From: Gracilaria gracilis
Lineage: Eukaryota > Rhodophyta > Florideophyceae > Gracilariales > Gracilariaceae
Reading direction: 5' to 3'
NCBI GenBank assembly: GCA_030374805.1
Contig: JARGSG010000019.1
Coordinates: forward strand, 310,001 to 374,000
Length of the DNA: 64,000 nucleotides
Of the stretch, positions 22,282-32,598 are shown piece after piece. Position numbers and translations under genes: made by a program. A model generated the notes under the pieces. That model made no database searches. It had not been told where the DNA came from and saw only the letters and a list, made by a program, of their open reading frames with translations. Every line of letters begins with the position of its first letter. Position 1 is the stretch's first letter.

Positions 22282-23277
22282 AGGTGTCGCCGTTACCGAA
22301 GGGTTTCGCCGACGCCAATAGCGGGCGATAAAGTGGTAGGGGATGTGTTCTAACGGTTCGAAGGTATCCTGATCGGTGCGGTACCCGTGCCATCGTACGC
22401 GGTATTCCTGTCCGTTCGGGGTGTCGCCATGGTCGACGACTCGTTCCACCACGCTCGGAACTGTTCCGGGCGGTGGAGTGGGCTGGTCGTCGACTGGTTC
22501 GTCCGCATACGGTCCCTCAGGGTCAGCAGCTACTGTGCCGCGTGTCCGTTCGGAAGTGACCGGTGTGGTTGTCGGCCGTGCGGTTGGGGCTTTTGTGACT
22601 CTGTTAATACTGACGGTGTTGTGAATACCGTCTTGGTTCAGAGTGACAGTGGCGTCCGTTGCGGATACGACCTTAAACGGGCCAACCGCCTTCGGTAAGG
22701 GTTTCCGATACGTACGTTCCTGATCCGTAAGGTTTTCCTCTGCGTTCTTATAGTCCGGTCGGTCAACAAACACCTCGTCCCCAGGGGTGAAGCTCGGCGT
22801 GTACCGTACGGATTTGTCGAAGTTTTCCTTATAGCGCTGTTGGGCGCGGGTCAACTTTGTCCGAGCGGTCTGCAGCGTGGGCTGTAGGAGTTTGAGCGTG
22901 TAACGTTTTAACCGAGCGGCAGTGGGCTGTGTAGCCGTCGTTGGGTCCAGTGACGTACTGGGCTCATCGAGCAGAACGCTTGGGGGTTTACGCGGTAGCG
23001 CCACGTCGAACGGTGCGGTACCGAGAGATCGATGGATCTGTAGGTTGTAACCGTACGTAAGAGGTTGCACATACGCGTGCCAAGTGTTCTGATGGTCCGC
23101 TACGTAGTGGCGTAACCTCTCCACGAGTGTTTTGTTAAACCGTTCGGCCTGACCATTTGTTTGCGGATGGTACGCGGTCGTTAGTACGTGTTTGGTTCCC
23201 AAAGCGGTACATACAGTCTCAAAGAACTTATAGACGAATTGAGTTCCGTTATCGGTTAGCAAGTAGTTTGGTATTCT
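22279..23277 (-). pseudogene. pol: Pol of element B, part 3: integrase core and chromodomain
   Basis: It continues the integrase frame after TAA 23278-23280. It contains LLTDNGTQF (second catalytic Asp), NGQAERFNKTLVERL (Glu), the GPY-type region with FTPGDEVFVDRPD, and a chromodomain with YRVRWHGYRTDQDTFEPLEHIPYH near 22335-22410. Chromodomains in Gypsy integrases bind modified histones and steer insertion to heterochromatin. This fits a copy nested inside other transposons. Confidence 0.88.
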
Positions 23278-25488
23278 TTACGGATAAACCCAGTTCTCCA
23301 GGAAGGCCTTTGCCACTACAAGAGCTGTGGTTGACCGCAGAGGTATAGAGCGAGCTATCTTGCTAAACCGATCGGTAATAACCAGTATGTACTGGTAACC
23401 GTTTACGGACTTCGTAAATGGGCCGACGATGTCCATCGCGACGAATTCCAGCAGACCGGCGGCGGGGAACAGCTTCAGCAGCTTCTGCGACTTGAAGTGT
23501 GTTCCCTTCGTCGCCGGGCAGGTGCGACAGTCCCGTACGGTCTGGAATACATCGTTGGCCATATGTGGCCAGTAGAAGTCTCGACGGAGACTTTCATACA
23601 TCCGAGTGGAGCCCGGATGGCCAACGAGACGGGGGTAGTGTGCCAAGTAGAGGACGCGTGCCTGCAGTGATGGAGGTACGACCTTCTGGATGGCGCCGTC
23701 CAATGGGGCTTTGCGCACGATAAGTCCGTCTCGGTCAATGTCGAACAGAGTGACACCGTTGCCGATGTCTTTCCGCACGGACTCACAGAAAGGGTCATCT
23801 GCTTGAGCTCGTACCAGCTCTTCGACCGTGACCGGAACGATATTGGTTTCCTCCGAGGTGAGAGAGAGCACCTCGGGGATACCAGCAGATTTCCGTTCGG
23901 GCGTTGGCCAGTCGACGCAGACGTCGCTGTACTCATCACCGCTAACGGTAATGTTGGTGATAGAGTAGCCATCGTCCGTACGGTCATTCACTAGCAAGCA
24001 GGGGACCTCTTCGTCCAATGGGGCATCGTCTTCGCCATCCGTCCGGATCCGAGAAAGGGCATCAGCCGCTTGGTGCTTGATACCCGGACGGTGGACGACA
24101 TTGAAGTCATACTCCATTAGACGCAACCGCCACCTGGCCAATCGTCCTGACGCATCCGCAAGGTTCAATATCCACCTCAAAGAGTGGTGGTCCGTTCGGA
24201 AAGTGAACCTCTGACCTTCCAAGTACGAACGGAGGTGCAGTATGGCCCAGACGACCGCAAGGCATTCCCGTTCGGTAGTCGAGTATTGCCGTTCGGTCTT
24301 GGATAGAGAGCGGCTCCAGTAACCGATCGGTAATAAGCCTCCGTCCGGTTGCTTCTGTAGCAGGGTGCATCCTACCTGTTGGTCGCATGCGTCTGTATCC
24401 AGAACGTACGGGTACCCTTGACGGGGAATGGCCAAAATGGGCGGGCGTATCAGTCTCTGACGTAATTCGTCAAAGGCTTCGTATTCCGTATCGGTCAATG
24501 TCTCAAACTTCGTAGGTTGCCCCTTCTCCAACTTGCGGTTCAATGGAGCCGCAATTCGGGCGAAGTTTGCGACAAACCGACGGAAAACGTTACAGAGCCC
24601 CAAGAACGATCGGAGCTCCGTCTGGGTCGTAGGCGGTTTAGCCTGCTTGATAGCATTCTGTGTCTTGAGAGACACTTGAAGCTTTCCCGGTCGGATTACG
24701 TGGCCTAGATAGTCCACCGTGCCACTGAAAAAGTAGCACTTGTCCAGTCGGAGGGTAACACCAGCCGAACGGAGCATATGCAGTATGGTCCGCACATGGT
24801 CATAATGCTCTTCAAGCGTCCGGGAATAGATGATTACGTCATCAAGATACACCAGTGCGTACTGCCACTTCACCCGTGAAAGGATGATATCGAGAGCACG
24901 CTGGAAAGTAGCCGGTGCGTTCTTGAGTCCGAACGGCATTCTCCGATAACGGTACAGTCCCATATGCGACGTGAACGTCGTTTTGTCCCGGTCGGCTTCA
25001 TCCATTTCGGTCTGCCAATAACCCCTGTTGGCGTCCAAAGTAGAGAAGATTTGTGCATCTCCAAGAGAGTCGATGCACTCGTCCATTCGGGGTAGTGGGT
25101 ATGTGTCCCGTATGGTCGTCGCGTTTAACCGGCGGTAGTCGACGCAGAAGCGAAGGCTTCCGTCTTTCTTGAGCGCGAATACGACTGGGCTGGCCCATTC
25201 TGCCGATGACGGCTCTATGACACCAGCACCGAGCGGCTTTGTCACCTCCTTACGTTCGAGTTCTCTCCGAGCGGGCCCGGCACGGTACGGCATCTGGAAT
25301 CTGGGCTTCGAGCCTGGTTCCAGATGGATGCGGTGCTTCGCTGCCGCAATCGTTCCGAGATGGGCGTCCCACATGTCCGCAAACGGTCGAAGTAGCTCAA
25401 TGACTTTGTCCCGTTCGGTAACATACTCAGGACTGATCTGTACCTTGCTGGTCCAATCGTTCTCATCTTTCCGTACGGTTTCTTGCTC
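23278..25488 (-). pseudogene. pol: Pol of element B, part 2: RT, RNase H, integrase N-terminus
   Basis: The frame is open from 25488, directly after the TAG at 25489-25491, to TAA at 23278. RT: FCVDYRRLNATT, MPFGLKNAPATFQRALD and an intact LVYLDDVIIYSR. RNase H: VLDTDACD, TERECLAVVW, RTDHHSLRW. Integrase: intact HHCC module (LAHYPRLVGHPGSTRM to CRTCPATKG) and the first catalytic Asp in VAMDIVGPF. The final residues WVYP end at the stop, and the next ORF resumes in the same frame. The TAA is not a simple transition if the lost codon was TAC. Confidence 0.92.
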
Positions 25489-26283
25489 CTATTCGGTATC
25501 CTTGTATTCCCGTTCGGAATTATTACCCCAAATCGGAATGTGTTCCCCCTTCTTGGACTCGTCGCTCCGCGACGATGGTTGTAGAGTTATGAGCGCTACA
25601 GGAGATGGAAGAGCAAGTCCGAAAACGGTGTTCTTGTGTAGTCGAACCGAGCGGTCAGAAAAGTTCGCCACGCGAACGAGAAAGGGTACGTCTGGTCGGA
25701 GCTCCATAACTCCACCCGCAAGGAGTGTGAGTTCAAGCGTTGATCCCGTTCGGTGATGAGACTGTAGAAAGACCAAGCCGGACGTTTTGGTGGTTACCAA
25801 GACGTTCGTTTCCGACATTGGGGGTAGAACAACCGGACGGGCAACGTGTATCTTATTAGATGGAGTTTCCCGTTCGGGTTCTGGTTCCGGCGCGGAAGGT
25901 GCATTTGGTCTGTAGGCGGAAGACTGTATAGACACCGGTTTAGAGTGTCGTAAGAGTATTGTCAGTTTCCGTGGTAATATTGCCAAGACGTACTTGTCAA
26001 TAAAAGAAGTACCGAGTAGTACACTGGTGGAGAGGTTAGAAACCACCAATAACTGTACTCGTACATTGAGGTCACCGATTCGGACCATAAGAGGAAGAAC
26101 TCCCACAACGTCCATTCTGTTCTTCGACGCGTCCGTAATTCGGGGTCTTACGTCCGGTCGGAGTTTCGAGCGCCAATTCGGAGGGAGATGGCGTTCGTGA
26201 ACCAGACAGGATCCGGCTCCGGTATCAAGAACTCCCGTTAACGGATACATCAGTGCCGTGTTGAGGCCAAGCGACACGTGCAC
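25489..26283 (-). pseudogene. pol: Pol of element B, part 1: aspartic protease
   Basis: Frame -1 relative to gag. Active site VLDTGAGSC near 26215, then LLGTSFIDKYV. It ends at TAG 25489-25491, beyond which the RT frame continues unchanged, so the polyprotein is cut by one nonsense codon (a likely CAG decay product). The listed start is only a convenient first codon; the protein would be made as a gag-pol fusion. Confidence 0.85.
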
Positions 26284-26438
26284 CTTGTAGTTCGCGCTAG
26301 AAAAGAGGACCGTTTCGGTTTCAATGTCCGTATCGGTTCAGGTCACATGTCAGGGACAGGGGGACTCCCCTCGGATGGAGTCCGTTCGGTCTGTAGCTGA
26401 CGGGGCGAGGCTAGGCCTCTGTGGAGGAGGCGATGCCT

Positions 26439-27539
26439 CTACGCTTCCTCCTGGTCGTTTTCCTGGTGGGGAGCAGGCTCCTCGACCAGCATGACGGCCT
26501 GTGTCGGTCTTGGTGAGTACGTCTGGCGAGACTGTCCGCTCTGGCGATATCCTACATTGTCCTTCGGGGTATCAGTTTTCCGTCCGGTCTGGTAGGCACT
26601 GTAATAGTCTTCCTCGCGGCGTTGCTGATAATTAGCCTCCCGTATGGCCAGCAGCTTCTCCTTTAGGTCCGGGGGGAGCAACTGACAGCAGTTGGGCTCC
26701 CGCGAAAGGCAAATCCGACACGGTCTAACTGGTGCCTGCCCTTGGGGTTGCTGTACCCTGGAGCTGGCAGAACTGGGATAAGACCGAACGGACTGAGCCG
26801 GCGTTGAAGCCGAGGGCGTAGTGGGAGGCGAGGACATGGAAGACGCGCGGGATACCGCGAGGACATGTTCCTCGTCTTCATCCGATACGGAATAGATCGA
26901 TTCCGACGGGGTATCGATACTGTGAACCTTCCGGGCGGTACGAGAGGACTCTTTCCGAACGGTTGGCTTTTGAGTATCGACCCGAACGGACTGTCTACGT
27001 GAGGCACGATGGGTGTCCCCGTACGATTCCGCGTAACGGGCAAGTGCATCGTATCCGATATTGGGATGCGAGGTGAGGTGATTCCTCACCTTTGACCGTA
27101 TGGCGGCAAGGAGACCTTCGACGAAGATCCCCTTCAAATTCCGATCGGTAAAGACATTTCCGCAACAGAGGGCTTTCGTCCAGAGCTTCTGGGCGAATTC
27201 TGTTTCGGATATGCCTGACGCTTGGCGGTAGAGGGTGACCTCTGCGGCCGCGTCGGCAATGATCTCATCCGTTGCGTACGTAGTCAACAGAAAGTTGACT
27301 AATTCTTCGTACGTATGGAGAGACTCATCTCGAGTACGGTCGACAGCGCCAGACTCACCTCCGAGCCGAGACTGAACCAGAGCGTGCGCCGGTCCGGTCA
27401 GGTAAAACTGGAAACACCAGAGGGCTGCCCCCTCAGTGAGTCCGTTGTGGTCGCAAGCGGTTTGAAACCGCTGTAAGAAATTGAGCACCGATATCGGATC
27501 CGTTCCGGAAAAGGAATGACCCTTCATCTGGACATTCAA
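26439..27539 (-). CDS. gag: Gag (capsid and degenerate nucleocapsid) of element B
   Basis: 366 codons. The capsid region (SGTDPISVLNFLQRFQTACDH and on) matches the gag of element 1. The zinc knuckle region begins CRICLS, but the following His and last Cys of CX2CX4HX4C are missing after a two-residue deletion relative to element 1, so zinc binding should be lost. It ends NDQEEA at TAG 26439. Near the end the codons CAG GAA AAC match the same place in the gag of element 1, a candidate shift site. The ORF overlaps the upstream ORF by four bases. Confidence 0.85.
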   Translation of the reverse strand: MNVQMKGHSFSGTDPISVLNFLQRFQTACDHNGLTEGAALWCFQFYLTGPAHALVQSRLGGESGAVDRTRDESLHTYEELVNFLLTTYATDEIIADAAAEVTLYRQASGISETEFAQKLWTKALCCGNVFTDRNLKGIFVEGLLAAIRSKVRNHLTSHPNIGYDALARYAESYGDTHRASRRQSVRVDTQKPTVRKESSRTARKVHSIDTPSESIYSVSDEDEEHVLAVSRASSMSSPPTTPSASTPAQSVRSYPSSASSRVQQPQGQAPVRPCRICLSREPNCCQLLPPDLKEKLLAIREANYQQRREEDYYSAYQTGRKTDTPKDNVGYRQSGQSRQTYSPRPTQAVMLVEEPAPHQENDQEEA

Positions 27540-28615
27540 TTTTTTTGGTAGCTCGCAATCTTGCGCGCCACCCGCGAATTGTACGTCTGGCTCCTCCTGA
27601 GCAACCTGTACGTACGGTAGTCCACCACTTTGGCAAACTTCTCGTTCAAGGGGATGATGCGTTTTAGCATCAACCTTTCCGAACGGGAACGATACCGATC
27701 GGACTTCCCCCTCCGTCGAGGGCTGCGGGAGTGTCCGTCGACTTCCGAATCCGTGCGGTTGTCATCCGACGATGACTCCGAAGAGTCCGAGTCCATTCTG
27801 GCTGATCTTCGCCTTCTCTGGCGGCGACGGTCTTTCCGTTTACGGAGCGCGTCATCCGAATCGGAACTTCCGCTCGGTCTACCGCCTCTGCGGCGCCGAT
27901 TCCTCCTCTCGTCGGAGGAATCTCCTGAGCTTCCGTTCGGATCGTCCTGCGGGTTGACTGGCGGGAGGTACACTCCGGTCGGACCCCTCGTTGGGCCCTT
28001 CTTCAGTTCCGCTCGTAGTTGCCTCTCGCCGCTAGCGGGTGCATTGTCCGTACGGTCAATAAAAGATTTGGGTGGGTGGGTCGGTAGCTGAGCTACCAGT
28101 GCGGCCAGTGTACTGTTCAGAGCTGACGTGGCAGGTTCCGAACGGTCTGTCTTCAGGATATTCCTGACCATATCGTGTACGATCGGTGCAATATCCTGGT
28201 GCAGAAGCGCCGGGATTCGGTCCTTGAGGTACGTCTTCACTGCCATGGGGACGTGGACCTCAATTTCCGTTTGGAGACTCTGCAAAGCGTAGGGAGCGAT
28301 CCCTGCCCATAGTTCCCGTGCGGTAGTCCGTTCGGTAAGGAGTGGTGGCGCGGGGCCAGCTTCGCCCCGCGGCGTCTTCTCCGCTCCGGGACAGGGGGCG
28401 AGTGCAATTGCCTCGTCCTCGTTCCGTTCGGACTTAGACCTATTACGTGCGGAACCGTCTCGGATAATCCGTTCGGGCTCCTCTGAAGGCGTGACGTAGG
28501 CCGTCGCGTTACTTCGGGTGCTCCGGCGGCCAACCGAAGCGGCATCCGAAGCGGCGCGAATTGCGACCGGTACGGACTGTGCGGAGTCTTTTTCGACCAA
28601 AGACCCTTCACCCAT
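27536..28615 (-). CDS. N-terminal Gag extension ORF of element B
   Basis: 359 codons from ATG 28613-28615. It has a charged N-terminus, a middle helical segment (EIEVHVPMAVKTYLKDRIPALLHQDIAPIVHDMV), then a strongly Arg/Ser/Asp-rich region like an SR protein. The C-terminal stretch KRIIPLNEKFAKVVDYRTYRLLRRS aligns with the middle of the single long gag of element C. In C the capsid follows without a break. In B the frame changes at an A7 run (27540-27546), placing gag in the -1 frame. It is either a programmed -1 shift on A-AAA-AAT or a one-base contraction of A8. Confidence 0.75.
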   Translation of the reverse strand: MGEGSLVEKDSAQSVPVAIRAASDAASVGRRSTRSNATAYVTPSEEPERIIRDGSARNRSKSERNEDEAIALAPCPGAEKTPRGEAGPAPPLLTERTTARELWAGIAPYALQSLQTEIEVHVPMAVKTYLKDRIPALLHQDIAPIVHDMVRNILKTDRSEPATSALNSTLAALVAQLPTHPPKSFIDRTDNAPASGERQLRAELKKGPTRGPTGVYLPPVNPQDDPNGSSGDSSDERRNRRRRGGRPSGSSDSDDALRKRKDRRRQRRRRSARMDSDSSESSSDDNRTDSEVDGHSRSPRRRGKSDRYRSRSERLMLKRIIPLNEKFAKVVDYRTYRLLRRSQTYNSRVARKIASYQKN

Positions 28616-28696
28616 TTCTCAGTGCGGAGGATGACTCATACTGTACGTATTGGTTCTCCGATCGGTTCTGCTGCTCCGTACGGTCTCGAATTCCAC

Positions 28697-28714
28697 TTCT
28701 AGGTCGGGAGACCA
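28697..28714 (-). promoter_or_regulatory. Primer-binding site of element B
   Basis: Directly inside the 5' LTR, the minus strand reads TGGTCTCCCGACCTAGAAG. It starts with TGG, the complement of a tRNA CCA end. Element C has TGGTCTCCTGGCTTAG three bases inside its 5' LTR (39849-39864). Both share TGGTCTCC, suggesting the same or related tRNA primers; the tRNA is not identified. Confidence 0.65.
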
Positions 28715-29258
28715 ATGTGGTATAATGCACAAAAAGGGAGAGAGTCCGAAGCGGTCTTGAGACGGGAGCGGCGGTAGCGTACAGTCTTGTGACTGTAATG
28801 AATCCGAGCGGAGAGAAGGGGCGGAAGCACCGGGCGGTCGAGGGGAGAGTGAACGATTGGTATCACCAGGCACGTACAGGAACGTGCGGAAGGGTACGAA
28901 CGGTCTGAGAAACCCAATAAAGAGGTAACCGTGCAGTCTATCGTTAGTGCAAACTAGCGAAGAAGACGTTCGGCAGAAGATGCTTGTCGTTTACGATTGG
29001 GGCCTCGGGAGATCCGAGCTACAACTAAATATCGGGTCTTGGCCCCATTACTAACTACTGTACGATCAGTCTAATTTGCACTATCAATACCAAGTCCGTA
29101 CACGTGGCCAACTTGTACGCTGTGCCAACCCCTCCGGCACTTGATCACCAAATCGTACACGTGGCGGTGCCACGGCACCAGCCCATCGTGCACTACCCCT
29201 TCGTACGTGAACGGCTGATCGGATACACCATGCACCAACTCGGGCCCACTATACTACA
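28715..29258 (-). repeat. 5' LTR of element B
   Basis: 544 bp partner of 18053-18595. It is followed by AAAAC (29259-29263), the target duplication. Confidence 0.95.
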
Positions 29259-29263
29259 AAAAC

Positions 29264-29867
29264 GATGAACGAAACAAAGATCCGGTGCCTCGGCGAACGA
29301 CAACAAACACAACCTGGTACTGGGATAATTAGCGAAACAAGCCAGAAACTGGTAGTAAAGAACTTCCTTAGGGACCCTGAGGGGTGATTGTACCAAGACC
29401 AGTCGTGGTTACTCTCCTTAGAGGAGTCTTGAACCTACGCAGGCAGTAGCAACCATAGCCCAGCCTTCGGGATGAAGACCACGTACTTCAAGAAAAAGAT
29501 ACGACTCAGGTGAGTTTTACTTAGTGGCTCCAGGGCGAGATCGCCCGAGCATATATACTATCTACTGTATCTAGGGCTGCGCACTCCCACAAGCGCTCTA
29601 CACGTGGACAACCCAGTGTCAGGGTGCCACAGTATCTACCCAGCGGGTGTGACGCCAAATAATTGGACAAATATGCCACAAGGCCCTACTGTACACCTAC
29701 TTCATAGGTGCTATCCCCGATTCACCTAACAAGGTACGTCCCAACAATATTTTCAATTTCACCCGAAACGGGGTCCATACTCATAGTCTGACACGTCAGG
29801 GCTCAATGGATAGAGCTCCATTATGAGAACCTTCATTGTGCCGACATCGGATTGCCATTGCTCCACA
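29264..29867 (-). repeat. 3' LTR of element C, second piece
   Basis: Continues the sequence cut at 18052 and ends CTCCACA. The adjacent minus-strand purine tract AAGGAGGGAGAGA (29868-29880) is the 3' polypurine tract of C. A TATA-like CATATATAC and a GAGATCGCCCGA block are shared with the other LTR. Confidence 0.93.
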
Positions 29868-29948
29868 TCTCTCCCTCCTTAGCCAAGGGTTCGCGCTTTG
29901 GTCGGCGGGAAAGCGCCGGCGACCAGTACGTAAATACTGATCCTCAGA

Positions 29949-31865
29949 ATGGCGGACTCCGAGACTTCGGCAATACCTTCGCAGCTTCCTGAACCAACGC
30001 GTTGTACACGACACTACTCTTCTCCGACTTCGCGGCAAAAACTGTCATCTCCAACCTTCTCTCCTACAGCAGGCATGAATCCTTTTGCGACTAACCCGCT
30101 TCCGGGGAACGCTTCCTCAAGTGCCTCACAGGCGGCTTCTTAGAGTGCTGCTCCCGTCGAGAACCTTTCCTACTTAGGCTTTTACCAACTTCCTATGCAG
30201 GCGTCATCTCAGTTCCATTCGTCCCAAGCTATGGTGCCAGCTCATCAATCCTCGGGGTATCAGCAGTCTCCTTACCAAATGACAGGCTCGTCCGGATATT
30301 TCGGCGGGTTTAACTCGATGCCCCTCCCTCAAGGAGGTTCTCACGCACAGCCGCAGTACCATCCATCTGGTTACCAACCTTCTGGCTACTTCTCCCAACA
30401 GGGCGCTCAACCTGGACAATCCTCGCAGGGCTACGATCCCGCAGCGCCTCCTCAGGCTCCCGATATCAACGCAGCGGCGTGGAAGTCCGAGCAAGCGATG
30501 CCGTTAACGGTCAATGCCAGGGGCTGGATCAGCTTGGAAAGTCTCCGTTTCAGACGGCCTCGGCAGCATGGCGAGGTGTATTACCGTGCACCTTGGTTCC
30601 ATCCGACGGCCATAGCCGACGGGGCTCTTATTGACTCGTATGCTGAGAATGGTTACCTCCCAGGTGGGCTCCATCGCGAAGTAGTTCGGTCCAGAAGCTG
30701 GCGTCTCCGTGTGGCGGTCGATCCCCTGCACCTGTTCTGTGCGGGCGGTGATTCCCTTAGTCGCACTAGGGCACTGTGGGCTCGTACTGCCTATGAAGGA
30801 GCTAGCCGTGTTCGATCGGATCACTTGGTACCGTTGCGGTTCAACTTTGACGTATCACATTTCCGAACTTTCGGCGAGAGATCCTGCGGATACGCATTAG
30901 CGGAGTTCAACGAGTCTCCCCATAGGGCTGAGGTACCGAACGTGGTCGATGGTTTGCTTCTCTGGAGTCATCCCCTTCTTCGGGCGGAATTCCGATACCT
31001 TCGGCGATCATCCAATGATTTCTTGTGGAGTTTTGAGCGCCGTGTTCGGCTCGAGCGAAGCTTGCGGTCCCTTTGAGGGTTCCTGATTACGTATCCACAC
31101 TTGGAGGCTGAGCGATTGCGCTACAACTCCCTGCCGGGGCGATACGCTGCGCTGTCCAGCTGGTTGGCGAATGTCGAGGTCCCGCGAGGGTGCTACGATG
31201 AACTTCCTCCATGCCTCTACTATGAAGGCTGTAGAATGTTGAACGATCCCTGCTCTGGGTATTGGACGCTCTTTGCGGCGGAGTGGAATGCCCGCGTGGC
31301 GGTACATCTCCTGTGAGATACGTACGATCATTACCGTCTCTGGTATCTCCCTCCGATGCTCCGATGGATTATCCGGCGACAGGATCTGTCTATACCCTTG
31401 GGCTCCGATTCCAACCAGGAAGAGGTTCACCTGCTCCTACGCTTCATCGAGGTCGTCGCTTGGGACCAGATTCCAGTGCACTGGCAGCCAGAACGTGGTC
31501 CTCGCGGCAACGAAGGATCACCGGGGAGAATATCCACCCGTTCGGAAACCTTCGCGTACTACGATCCGTTAGAACGGCAAATGATCTCCGAGGCTCATGC
31601 TAGAGCGATGATGTGGGCCACTAGGGCTATGCCGATTGGACACCCGACTGGGTTCGTGTTCCCTGACGACTATGGGCCTCCAGCGAACTGGGTCGATCCC
31701 TCCTTAGACCATGGTGATGGCGAGGTGGTGGACGACGACATCCCCCTTGTGGGTGTTCCGAATACGGGCGCTGACGCGGCACAGGTCCCTGCGGAGGGCA
31801 CTCAAGCTCCTGCGGGTTGGAGTCTTGCGACGCCGGCTCCCGGACACAACGCTGGTCACCAGTAG
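29949..31865 (+). pseudogene. Antisense accessory ORF of element C
   Basis: One plus-strand frame is open from ATG 29949 to 31865 (639 codons) except for TAG 30141-30143, TGA 31074-31076 and TGA 31314-31316. All three can come from CAG or CGA by C-to-T. The N-terminal third is Ser/Gln/Tyr/Gly-rich (repeats like SGYQQSPYQ, HPSGYQPSGYFSQQG). The middle is compact (WISLESLRFRRPR, APWFHPTAIADGALIDSYAENGYLPGG), and the end is acidic, then Pro/Ala-rich. Position and orientation match the antisense ORF of element B. By eye, only a short stretch (LPGRYAALSSWLANVEVPRG against VPTPSVLAYHLEELLKGSPIQG) hints at homology. Confidence 0.6.
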
Positions 31866-32245
31866 TCTGGGCAGGGTGCCTGAAGGCGTGTAGTTCTGTC
31901 ACTCAGATACGATAAACCCAATTAGGCCACAGCTTGGCATTATTTCTCTCCTCCTGTAGGATCCTTCTCGTGGTCGAGCTTCTTTCATACTTCCTTCCTG
32001 TTCTTTCTTCATTTCCTAACCAGGATGCACTTCATTTACATTCGTGGCAACATCTTCCTAGATATTTCATTACTTCTTACTTCTTAGTTCCGTTATACGG
32101 CGATGAACCGACAATTCGGTGCGTTCCTTCTTTGTTCATACTGTACATAAAACCAACCTTATTGGTGTCTTCTCTTCTCTTCTTAGACCTCCTCGCAACC
32201 TGCCGCATAGCGGCACACCATATTTTCCACATGTCGGTGACAGTT

Positions 32246-32598
32246 CTATCCCACTTGGGCATTATCCAGATTTGGGGGTAATGCGGACCGGGTTCTTCGG
32301 TGATAAGCGATGATCTTGGACCTCGGGAGGTGCCCAATTGGATTCCAAGTGTCCTGCTCTGGGGGATAGCCGTACCAATGGACGCGATAGATTACTTTCC
32401 CGTCCTGGGCAACACCGTGCTTCATGATACGGTCGACCACGAAATCCTGTGGGTACACTCCTACGTCTTCGGTTCCTTTGGTTGTTCCCGACATTGGGCT
32501 TTGCTTCTCTACGTAAACCGAGCGGGTAGACGCAAGTAACAACGGGTTTCCGGCTTCGGTGAGGTGGGGGTGTCTCGTTGACAAGAGCGCTAACCGTC
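32246..32598 (-). pseudogene. Detached chromodomain at the C-terminus of element C pol
   Basis: FVVDRIMKHG, then VIYRVHWYGYPPEQDTWNPIGHLPRSKIIAYH, is a clear chromodomain with the aromatic cage region. It is in the same frame as the integrase ORF ending at 33470 but nearly 0.9 kb further on, separated by several in-frame stops. It is therefore the decayed end of the pol polyprotein, not a separate gene. Confidence 0.8.

Larger units (their letters stand above)
18053..29258 (-). mobile_element. Ty3/Gypsy chromovirus element B, 11.2 kb, nested in the LTR of C
   Basis: LTRs at 18053-18595 and 28715-29258 both run TGTGGTA to TACTACA on the plus strand. The target duplication AAAAC is at 18048-18052 and 29259-29263. 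The minus-strand order is a primer site next to the 28715 LTR, an N-terminal gag ORF, gag, protease, RT, RNase H, integrase, chromodomain, an internal purine tract, a long antisense ORF, a second purine tract and the 3' LTR. The pol frame has two in-frame stops. The RT YLDD box and integrase zinc module are intact, unlike elements 1 and C. It is the youngest of the nest. LTR divergence is about 3-4% by eye. Confidence 0.96.

Noticed and set aside
27630..28091. Plus-strand ORF of 153 codons
   Set aside because: Exact complement of the Arg/Ser-rich stretch of the gag extension ORF; a mirror artefact.
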